Positions 38,701-51,300 of a stretch of DNA of 60,000 nt are shown here, piece by piece. A program made the translations under genes and the position numbers. Position 1 is the first letter of the stretch, and each line of letters begins with the position of its first letter. Source of the DNA: Liolophura sinensis (lineage: Eukaryota; Mollusca; Polyplacophora; Chitonida; Chitonidae); assembly GCF_032854445.1 (NCBI RefSeq), contig NC_088302.1, positions 30,723,979 to 30,783,978 on the forward strand. Reading direction: 5' to 3'. Below the pieces are notes generated by a model, which did not search any database, had not been told where the DNA came from, and was given only the letters and a program-made list of their open reading frames with translations.

Positions 38701-41700
38701 TCTGACTGTAAAGAAACAAAATGTGCGTGTAGACTGAAATACTAAAGTGGAATTACATGGACTCGGGAAGCTAATGACAGATATTTCTCAGAGAAATTTG
38801 TTTTTAGCTAAAAAAAAAACATCTGTACACGTATTCTTTGCATAATGAGGGCTTTCAGCAGACAACCATTCACCAGATAATGGTGTGAGGTGACTTCCAT
38901 GTAACCTGAATGATCGCTTCGTCTGTAGTGTACGCTGTGCATACATGTACTTTCCTTGTTGGCATGGTCATGCTTTCAGAAGGTGTTTGGAATTTAAAGG
39001 GTTGTAATAGACATCGCCTGTCTTAATATTTTCTTCGATTTCATTCATGGGTATATTTAGTGATGTGCATGTAGGCCTACTAGTCGGGACACCTGCACAC
39101 CTCACTGTCAGTGACTTGACCCGATGTGGCGAGTATTAGCAACAGTTGCTCAATGTCATGAAGGGTAATAAAATTGTGTGGGGGGCTAATCACTGTCTTC
39201 TGTCATCTAACTCAGATGTAAACGAAAGTAAACAACAGTAATTCACCTGCGAAACTTAAGGTCATTTACCGTAGCAGGCATTTTTATGTTTCTTTCCCAG
39301 CTTTTTTTTTGAGAAAGATATTCTGCAACACTCTTTCATGTTGAAAATAAAATGGCCGTTTAGTGTTGACGCATTGGGGAAAATGTCACTTTTTGCCACT
39401 TAACCAACTTAACTTAACCAGTGAGACCTAGTTGTATAAAATAACATCACAAAAGCTCTGCAGAAATACTCAGACTATCTGGTAAGCTGAAAATTATACA
39501 AATCCAACGGATACAAGATTGCTGGCAGTGATTCAAAAGTTTTCCTATGCATTAGTGTTGTGAGGACCGTTTTCTTCACCCTTGTGTGTGTTACCAGGAG
39601 CTCACATGGTCTGTAGCTTCCGATCTGTCTAAGAGAATGAGTATGTTGTTCGCTAGATAGACTAACCATGTGAGAAAAAAGAAACTAAATATTCCTTCTA
39701 CAATTACATGTATACTAGCTAAAAAGAGCAGACCAGGTGTCCCAAAAATTAGACGAAGTAGAGTGGTTGTATCATCAGTGTTAGTGAAAATTGCAAATTG
39801 GTACCTGTGTGATAGTCAGAAATAAATATGCCTTTATATATGACATAATGACTTTAAAATGGTGTTAAAACAAAGGCGGATAAAATGGTCTCCCTGTTTG
39901 CTTGTTTCAGGTATGCTAACAGCTTTGAACTGAGTACAACCAAACCAGGTAATCGACTCTTCCTGTTTGCCACAGACTTTGTGGAGGACCGGTTGTCCTG
40001 GTTAAGATCTCTGGCCAAGGTAAATATGATTGTCTGAATTATTTCTCAGCTTATGGCTGCTCCAAGTTGTTGTCGTCTTCTATTGCTACAGAAGTAAACA
40101 AGCTAAACACTGAATATTTCACTTTATATTTGATAAAAGGGCAGACTTCTTATTTGAGGGTTTTTTTTGTCCTTACATCTTTTTGACAGGTTATTCTTAG
40201 TTGGTACTTCTTTAATGCACTTTTGTGGCATTTTACATGCCATGGTTAACTCGCTTGTTTGAAAGGTCTTTGTGACATGTTGCATTTTGTTGATAATTGA
40301 TTTTATTAATCCATTTTGGTGACATACTACACTTTGTTGGTTTGAGCACTGAGAAGTGTTAAATGTGGTACATTTTGTAGATAACTGACTTGTTTAATAC
40401 ACCTTTGTGAAATATTACTCTTGATTAGTAACTGACCTGATTAAAACATCATTACAACATGTTATGCTTGGTTGCTTAAAGAGAGTCCTGACTGTTGTTC
40501 TAAGCAGGGTGGAGGTTGACTTGCGATCCACCTACGCGTAGCGCTTATGTTGAAAAGTTCGACAAAACCTTACAGTGGTGAGCAACTGGTTGCATCTGAT
40601 CAGATCGTGTTTAAGTGTCTGTAGGTTAGCTATGACTGGCAGCTACCATGATCGCACACTTAGCATACTCCCTCTTAACATGTTGCAGTGTTTTTGCCCC
40701 ATTTGGATGATGGATCAGATGGATAACTACGATTTCTCATTCTGCGGCTACGTGTACTTGAAGGAAGGCCTCACCCAGGTACAGTCATCAGTGATTAAGC
40801 TGATGTATCTAATGTATTGTCCTTTCAAAACGAAGGAATCCACTGTATGATTACTTTTAATCCTCGTTAAATTTGATCATTCTGGTGTAACTATAGATCC
40901 GATTTAAAACATAATTCATAAGATATAACTGAAATGTCAAATGTTTTACCCTTTCATAACAAAGGAGTCCAATGTATAATTATCTTTTTAAATCGGCAAT
41001 AAATTTAACCAGTAGAAGTGTAACTACAGATCCAATTTTAAATAATAATTCATAAGATTTTGCTTGTGTGTCTAGTTGATGTGTTTTGTCCTTGCATAAC
41101 AAAGGAATCCAATGTATGATTACCTTAAGTCCTCGATAAATTTGACCAGTAAAGTAAAACTATAGATTCGATTTTAAATCATAACCCATAAGATTTGGGA
41201 GAATAAAATGTATTGTTCACGTCTTAACTTCACAAAAATTCCCTATAAAACCTGTCCAGATTGGAGAACATTCATCAAATATCACAAAACTTGTATTGTT
41301 TTTGGTTGAATTTGTTGTAGGGTATTGTTTTTTTGTCGCAAGAAATGCTCGATAAGTAACCATGTGTGTTATCTGTTGATATCCTGCAAGATTGAATCAT
41401 CATGAAAGGCATACTGGGAATTTTCAGTTTGTCACAAACTAAATAATGCACTATAATAAAGCTCCAATTATGTCCTAAGGTTGTTTGTTTTTGCAGTTAT
41501 CTCTGTAGACAGTAATTACATGTATGTGTAAACTTACTTACTCTTATTTACCGGCTGAGAACACTTGTACATGTATATCTTTTTTTGTTGTTGTTGTTGT
41601 TGTGTAGGAATGGTACAAGTCATGGATGATGTTGTGTGGTCGAATGCTGTACTTCACGTCGGAGGTAATATACCATTCACACACATTTTAGACAATACAT

Positions 41701-42264
41701 TAATCTCTCACTAGTGCACATACCAGTATCTACCAACTGTTTTTGAACTGTGTTTGAACTGTTTTCTTTGATTTGTATATTTACGCCATACTCAGGGATA
41801 TTTCCTTTGTGAGACGGATAGCTTCAGTGGCTTAATGGTTCCCACCTCGAAATTTGTGAGACGCGGGATCACACCCTGGTTGGGTCTTACTAAAGACTTC
41901 CAAAATGGTACTTGTTGCTGCGTCTCTTGACGCTCAGCACTGAGAGGTTAGAGCAAGGAAACAGGACTGGTTGGCCAAGTGTCAGTACAATGTAACTTGG
42001 TGGGGGGTGTCATGTCGAGTGTCTTCGGCATGATACTTCAGTGGCGGCAGCACTTTGGCAGCATGAACTCGTTCTGCCACCAGAAGACACAGTATATATG
42101 CACACATCTTATGACTCCTCTTTGTCATATCACTGATAAATTGCTAAGTACGATGTTAAACCTAAGCATCCATTCATGAAATACATGTACATGCATACTT
42201 AAATGATGGCAGCCAGAATTATGGTGGAGGAAAACTGGCAGAGCGAAGGGGTTCGTTTTGATCG

Positions 42265-42300
<36 letters not shown>

Positions 42301-45300
42301 CTTCAGTTTCGAACATCAACCCATGGCCAATGAGGTTGGGTGGTTGACACTTCAGTTCTGCTTGTTTCACTTCAGCTTTAAGTTGGGAGGTGTGTAAGGT
42401 ATCTGACAGGAAGAGGGGACTGTCTCCTGGCTCAGCAGTGTTTCTTCTACCCATAAATGTGACTGCCATCATGATATTGAAATATTCACCATGAAACATA
42501 AATCAGATAAATAAGTAACAGTTGATGTTAACGCAGACATGTAGATGTGCTCTGCAGTCTTCAACTGTATGATTATCATAATTTATGCAAAATCATCATG
42601 TGAAAGGGATAAAACAACGAGCAAACAAAGAAACTGTGTGTCATCAGGTAATCTAGTCATCTTTTGGATGATGTGAAATGTGTCATGGTTGATTTTGATT
42701 CTTTGGCAGCTGCTGAAAAAATATGAATATGGTAATTATTATGAATGGAGATTCAAAATTTCTGAAATTGGTTTCAAAAGAAATTTGTTTCCTTTTATGA
42801 ATTTCAGTTGATAGAACCGGACCAGTTGCAGGAAATAGATCTACGAAAGGTGCTGCATATTAGTAAGTTGATGTTGACATTTTCAATGAGAAATCTGTCG
42901 GTGACGTGTGTGACTGGATTGAATATGTCATGTACATATATTTTCTCATCATTATGTAACAATGAACTTAATGAGTGACATTGTGAGAGCAATGTAATTA
43001 TGTTGTTCCTTGTGATTCCAGGACTACAGGATACTTCCACCAATCATCTTTGCCTGGAGGCGGGGCCATGTTTGGTGATTGACGCAGGAAGGTGAGTCTC
43101 TCATCAGGCTTTAAACTTAACCCATGTACAATGGTTTGTACTCAGTTGCATTAAATCTCTGGCATGGGACATAGAATCAGATGATTAAATCGAGGATATA
43201 GATGAAAGTGTTGGGAGTTTTCACAGCCATGAATAAGTGGTTGCCATGGTCATCATTAAAACAGACATCAAACAAAATGAATTTCAACTTAATCAGTAGC
43301 AACCTTTTGACTCAATGAAAGTAAGGTATAAGAGAATAATTTTGGCAAAAATACCCGGGATTATACTCCAACATAAAGGATAATGAGATTTGTTCATAAT
43401 TAAACTGAATTGTTGCCTACCTTATTCTTGTCATTCTAATCAAATATTCCTGTATAGCTATAGTGTATACCTCTTCTGCATTGTAACTGATTTATGTAAT
43501 AAAAAATAATTTCAGAACTTTAGATTTCCTTTTTATTAGCATATGCTTGCCTAGTGTATAAAGAGTCAGTCCAGTTTGACGTGATCTGACAGGAAGCAAC
43601 TTACTGTAGTATACGTCCGCCGTTTTCTTCTGTCTTCTATCTTTATATATACAGAGTACTGTCTATAAAAAAGAATTTGTTTTCTAGTCTTCATGTAATT
43701 GCTGTGTCGAATTTTAATCGAGCACTCTTTCACCCCAGTCTTCTTGTTTGGAGATAAATTTCACAGCGACAGTCTATTTTAACTGCATTTTATTCCTCTT
43801 CACCTTCACTTGTGCAATTTTTGCACTTTGTAACAGACTCAAGGGTTTTCGTCTGTTTAGAATCCATTTTCACCTTTTGGACGATTTACTTGGAAGAGTT
43901 TTGGGGTAATACTTCCAAGCAGATGGGGGAAAAAATTGGAATACGGTATCGAATCAGATAAATAAGTAAATTGTATTTTTGACTGTTGGCTTGGTCTATT
44001 TTTAGGTCTGTCTACATTCAGCTGGATCTCCAGCGGGATACAGAGAAGCTTTATGCAGGCATACAACTTGTCTCCTCAGTGAGTATCGAAAATTGGAGTA
44101 ATATTAGCGTGTTTTTGGTGTAATATAAGCGAGTAAATTTAATCCTCCCAAGAAATAATGGATATACTTGTAACTGTGATCCTCTGAAATAACACATTTT
44201 TTATAATTGCCTTTTCCTAACAAAAGCATAATCTTGTTGGAATTAAAGACTTGCCTGATATTATTGACAGGTAAAAGACTTTTAAGTATACATAAAGCCA
44301 AAAATAAAGTGTGCTTCAAGTGAAATGTAACAGCGAACTGTGCCTAGAAATACTTCAGATTATTTCTTTCCTACCCACAAATTTCACAGAAATGAATTAT
44401 TTTCTAAGGTGGGGTTTTGGTACCATATTTTGCAAAGGTTTCTCACATTATTTTGAGCACCTGAAATTCTGTTAAAACATGAATGATCCAAATGTAGTTC
44501 ATGTTCTGTAGGCAACGTTATAGGGAAATTCTCTTGAACAAAGCGATGCGACCTCACATCCTTTAGATGTGGTTGGCTGCCATGTTTTATCCTACTTCAA
44601 ACGCACATCAACATTTCTATAAAAATAAGTGAAAATAATTTTGGATACAGTTTTGGCGGCCCTTTGAATCACACTAACTTTGTCACAACGTCTATGTTCG
44701 CTGTAAAATTCAAGACTTTTGGAGCTAGTAAGGTATGACATCTTGATGTCTGGAGTGATTTGTGTAGGACATTTTTTTGTCCTCAAAATCCGTGTATGAA
44801 CATGTGATTTGTGTTTTGTGTCTTAACAGAGTGAGAGCCACAAACTGGATGACCAGCAGCTTACCACAAACAACATCCCTGTGATAGTGGAGAAATGCAT
44901 CACACATATAGAGCTTCACGGTATGTTCTACCATTACCATAGTAACCATATAGTGCAGCTTACCACAAACAACATCCCTGTGATAGTGGAGAAATGCATC
45001 ACACATATAGAGCTTCATGGTATGTTCTACCATTACCATAGTAACCATATAGTGCAGCTTACCAACACAAACAACATCCCTGTGATCGTGGAGAAATGCA
45101 TCACACATAGAGCTCCATGGTATGTTCTACCATCACCATAGTAACCATATAGTGCAGCTTACCACAAACAACATCCCTGTGATAGTGGAGAAATGCATCA
45201 CACATATAGAGCTTCATGGTATGTTCTACCATTACCATAGTAACCATATAGTGCAGCTTACCAACACAAACAACATCCCTGTGATCGTGGAGAAATGCAT

Positions 45301-48300
45301 CACACATAGAGCTCCATGGTATGTTCTACCATCACCATAGTAACCATATAGTGCAGCTTACCAACACAAACAACATCTCTGTGATAGTGTAGAAATGCAT
45401 CACACATATAGAGCTTCATGGTATGTTCTACCATTACCATAGTAACCATATAGTGCAGCTTACCAACACAAACAACATCCCTGTGATCGTGGAGAAATGC
45501 ATCACACATAGAGCTCCATGGTATGTTCTACCATCACCATAGTAACCATATAGTGCAGCTTACCACAAACAACATCCCTGTGATAGTGGAGAAATGCATC
45601 ACACATATAGAGCTTCATGGTATGTTCTACCATTACCATAGTAACCATATAGTGCAGCTTACCAACACAAACAACATCCCTGTGATCGTGGAGAAATGCA
45701 TCACACATAGAGCTCCATGGTATGTTCTACCATCACCATAGTAACCATATAGTGCAGCTTACCACAAACAACATCCCTGTGATAGTGGAGAAATGCATCA
45801 CACATATAGAGCTTCATGGTATGTTCTACCATTACCATAGTAACCATATAGTGCAGCTTACCACAAACAACATCCCTGTGATAGTGGAGAAATGCATCAC
45901 ACATATAGAGCTCCATGGTATGTTCTACCATCACCATAGTAACCATATAGTGCAGCTTACCAACACAAACAACATCCCTGTGATCGTGGAGAAATGCATC
46001 ACACATAGAGCTCCATGGTACATTGTACCATCACCATAGTAATCATATAGCGCAGCTTACCACAAACAACATCCCTGTGATCGTGGAGAAATGCATCACA
46101 CATATAGAGCTTCATGGTATGTTCTACCATTACCATAGTAACCATATAGTGTAGCTTACCACAAACAACATCCCTGTGATAGTGTAGAAATGCATCACAC
46201 ATATAGAGCTCCATGGTATGTTCTACCATCACCATAGTAACCATATAGTGCAGCTTACCAACACAAACAACATCCCTGTGATAGTGGAGAAATGCATCAC
46301 ACATAGAGCTCCATGGTACGTTCTACCATCACCATTATAACCATATAGTGCAGCTTACCACAAACAACATCCCTGTGATCGTGGAGAAATGCATCACACA
46401 TAGAGCTCCATGGTATGTTCTACCATCACCATTATAACCATATAGTGCAGCTTACCACAAACAACATCCCTGTGATAGTGGAGAAATGCATCACACATAT
46501 AGAGCTCCATGGTATGTTCTACCATCACCATAGTAACCATATAGTGCAGCTTACCGCAAACAACATCCCTGTGATCGTGGAGAAATGCATCACACATATA
46601 GAGCTCCATGGTATGTTTTACCATCACCATAGTAACCATATAGTGCAGCTTACCACAAACAACATCCCTGTGATCGTGGAGAAATGCATCACACAGAGCT
46701 CCATGGTATGTTCTACCATCACCATTATAACCATAAATGCATTACACATAGAGCTCCATGGTACATTCTACCATCACCATAGTAACCATATAGTTCAGCT
46801 TACCACAAACAACATCCCTGTGATCGTGGAGAAATGCATCACACATACAGAGTTCCATGGTATGTTCTACCATCACCATTGTAACCATATACTTGTACTG
46901 TCACATTGTATATGACATCAGCTTACCACATGTCTACCAAGAAGTATTTACATGTGTACCCAAAGTACATGTATTACCTTGAGGGCAAAGATGGGTACCT
47001 TTTCTTGCGTAATGGCAACTCTGGTCCAATCCAGATTTGCCATAGTTCTGTAATATATACATAAGCAAGCAGTTTACCCAAAAGTCGTCACCACAAATGC
47101 AGGAATGAACATACATGGAGCTTGGGATTGATGGGCTTTAGACTGGAAAGGTTTTCCTGTTGTCAAGATATACATTGTATACTGGTGAAGCTATGCTTGC
47201 TTATACATGTAACAGCTAAAGCTCAGTGGAATGCTTTTATCCCACCACTAGCACATCACTGGCAGGCTTCTACCACTCGGGCTGATCAGAAATGGCAAGT
47301 ACATACAGCAGGCTGCAGAAAGCTGTCTACTGCTGTCTCTGAGGCAGTCTACTTTTGATACAATGACCATTTAAACGAATAGTAATTGTGACATAATTGC
47401 TTTCAGTTCAGTCGCATACTTTTGAGCTCTGTCCTGTAATTCTGAATGGAAACCCTGGCATTCCACTGGCATTAATCTGCTTTTAGAGGGTACAGAGCTG
47501 CCAGAGCAGCCTGTAGATATTGTGACCAGACAACATATACGTTCTGTTAACAAACCACTACTATTCCATTGGATCACCACTGGCTCACCACTGGCTCACC
47601 ACTAGCCCACCACAGGCAAACCACTTGCAGGCTAGTTGCACACTATTGTGAAACCACCCTAAAACGATTTAGCCTGGCTTGTACTTTGGTGTCTGAATGT
47701 TGAGATATCAAGTAGTCTTTAGACAACAGTCTTTATACTGGCCAGCTCGGAAATATTATTTGTTATCCCATCAATGATTAAGTGGCTCAACGAGGTTTCA
47801 AACTTATTTTACATGTGTGTACTTGGCAACCATTAAAAAATCCTACATGCTTTATATGGGCAACCACAAGCACTTACCTGCCTGCTTATTTAAACACCGC
47901 GTTGGCAATATTTCAGCCATGTTTATATTATCTGTTACCTATATATATACATGTTTCCTCAAATATTCAAATACTGTAGCAATACATGTGTTTCAGTGAC
48001 TCTCATTAATTATGTGTTTGTCAAAACATAGCATCATCTCATGGAGTACAGCAGAGTATTTGCTGAACATACATTTACATTTCTTAACCAGCCTTTTTGA
48101 AATGTAAAGATACAAGTATGTTGTTCATCAGATGGTCTAACCATGTGAGAGAATAAAAAAACTCAGTATCCCTGCTAGGATTACATATATATTGGCTTAA
48201 ATGAGCAGACCAGGTGCCCCAAATTTGAGAAGTAGTAATTGTATGTATTTTTAACTCTATTAAAGTATGCTTAGAGTTTACTTTTTGCTTTGCTGTTGAA

Positions 48301-51300
48301 TATATGTGAAAGTAAGTATATAGGTATGGTGTAAATGATTTTTGAATTGAAAGCACTTTTATCAAAAGATATATGCATTTACATGTATTAGTGACTAACC
48401 TGTTCAAATTAATTAACAGGTATTACAGCAGAGGGTGTTTACAGACTTGCAGGCACTCACTCCAAGATCACCAAGCTACTGGAATTGTTCAGAAAAGGTG
48501 CGTATCTTCACCCATTTGTTTTTGCTATATATAAAATTTCTTTGCTGCGGTGAGGTGATATTTCACACCTAGACACCATGATGTCAGAAAGGAAAACATT
48601 TTGTTTTATGAAGTTCCAATCAGAGATCAGCAGAATGACGACCTCAAAATACGAGTTTAGTCAACTTAGCATTTCTATGTCACTTAATTAAACTCTTGGT
48701 CATAAAAGACACCGTCTATGATGTCATGCCATATATGAATGCCCACAGCTAAAAAAAAAAAGTTTCAGATACATAAAATCATTATATTATCAAAATATAA
48801 ATAATAAATAGAATATTGCACAGTGAAGATTAAATATACTCATGTTTTTTAGGTTGTCAGTTCAATCTCTAACTCGATCAGTATTTATGGTACACAACCT
48901 TCATTGTTCAATATCCCCTACATATGAAGTGTAATGCTGATGTTTTTATATTAGATGCCCGGGCCCTGATTATTCGAAATGATGATTACACCGTCCATGA
49001 GGTGGCCAACTGTCTGAAGAGGTATTTCCGTAGTTTGGATGACCCACTGCTGACCTATGATCTGTACAATCAGTGGATTGATAAAGCAGGTAAACAGAGA
49101 ATAAGATTACATCCATCTTATATACATGAAATAATCAAACCATAGTTGTTAGTTGCTGCGGCTAAATACTTACCCAACCTGTGGCTGGCCCTGGGTTTCC
49201 CCACCGTAATGCTCTCCACCGTTGTATAACTGAAATATTCTTGAGTACTGCACAGCATAAAATAAATAAAAAAATAAATAAATAAATAAATACAAATGTA
49301 CCTGTAGGATGAAGAGGAGTTATTGAAACAATAATTCGATAGTTCAAGAAATACATGTTGTATTAATAATATTAATTAAATGATTGATGCCGCAGGTACT
49401 ATAGTATATACATTTTCAGTGACAAGTTATTTGGTCAGTCATTTTGATTCATGCAATGTTTGTAAATGGCTGAAAATGAATCTTCATCTTGACCAGCCTT
49501 AGAAGACCAAGCCACAAAGATTCAGTGGTACCAATACCTCCTCAATGAACTGCCGACAGTGAACAAAGCCACTCTGAAGAAAGTCATACATCACCTGGTC
49601 AAGTAAGTACTTTTAGCTATTAATTCGTCACATATGTATTCATTGACTTTCAGGGTGCTTTCATTTGGACACACTGGTTTCAAATCAGTACGTTTTCCAA
49701 AACACTGTTTGGTGAGGATTCCTTTCTAAGGACGTAATGATACATGAAAATTCAGTTTAGATTGGGGAATCCCTTCTACTCCATGTCTTGGACATGTTCT
49801 CTGATTTTATCAAATTGAACTTTATCTCAGTGAACGGTAATCTCAGCGACACTTTCCGTGTAAACTGAACCAAACAGAACCATGTTTGAGTTTCTCAGTG
49901 CAATCAAGTTTTTGAAGGATACGTGGAACGCTTTGGTTTTATTTCTTAATGTGCAGATTATCATGTGTAATAACGTATAAGAGTACAAATTTTACAACTT
50001 TCACTTTTGGGGGTCAAAACGGCTTTCAAGTACAGTTTTCTTAAGGCCCCAGCAGTCAGTAAGGGAGGTAAGTAGCTTGCAGTGGTGATGTCAACAATGA
50101 TCCCTGTTCAAAAAGAACTCGGTCGGGGACAGACCGAACGGGTTTGGCAGGATGTGAGGAACAGACTGAATGGGGGTGGGTGTAGGGACACAGAGGGGGC
50201 GCTAAAGTGGCCCGAAGAATCCATGCAGTAACTGTATACATGTCACCTTGCACTCACTGTAGCGACACGGTTCATTGGATTCGGGGCACTTCAGGGGTGT
50301 TCACCGAGTTCTGAGCAAGATCAACTGTGACATAATTTCTGAAAAAAAAACTGACCAGTGATGGAACATATGCATAATATAGAGGGGTAATTAACAGATA
50401 TAGAAATACCGCCAAAGTGATTTTTTTAACAAAAGTGCCAGGGCATAATTTTAGTAATAGAAACATAATCTTTGTTTCATAGTTCCTTTTCATGTATCCT
50501 TTAAACAAATTTGATGTGTCCACAAATGTATTCAAAGGAAATTCATGCACATTTTGTTTCAGTGTGTTAGATTTCGGTGTACATTCAGAAAATAGTCCAT
50601 CGCTTTCTCATATTAAATAATGGTTACTTTACTTCAGTAATTTGTGCCGCAAATATTTCATCAGAAATATTTTTGAGAATTACTAAAAATTATCAGTGTT
50701 GAATTAAGAAATATGGACTTTTGCTGATATTCTAGTTGATACTGTAACCTCAACCAGGTTTTTTCCAGGTGCTGAGATTAATGGGAGTGTTTTATGTTTT
50801 GCAGTGTCTCCCAGCACGAGGATGAAAACAAGATGGGGATCAACCAGTTGGCCTCCATATTCGGTCCCGCACTCATGAAACTGGACTCCAGTTTGGTACG
50901 TTGACATCTGTATGTATGTGTGTTCATTAGCTCTGAGAGAGCTTTAAACTGCATGTGCAGTACCAACCCTGACCGATTGTCCTCACTGGTATGACATAAA
51001 TGTAGGCTCGACAGTAGTACATGTACACCTCACACCTCTGAGTGAAATGTGGACGCCAGTACGTGTAAGGAAATAACACATTGCTTATGGTTGCCGTAGA
51101 AGTTGGTGTTTATAAGCAAGGTATTTTGAGTGGTACACTTTCACCGACTCAGTCACTCCATTGCCATTGTGACCTGCCTGGAGTAGATACAGAGTTACTG
51201 CTGTTATCTGTGGAAATGTATTAGGGAGTGTTACCTTCCACAGTTTTCTTGTCCACAGCTTTCTTCAGTTGCAGAACACAACCTCAAAAACAGCAGGTGT

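Noticed and set aside
45722-46915. Repeated open frames of 72-166 codons on + and 68-127 on - strand
   Set aside because: They are shadows of the exon-derived array. Only the first unit (44857-44920) is coding in my gene model.
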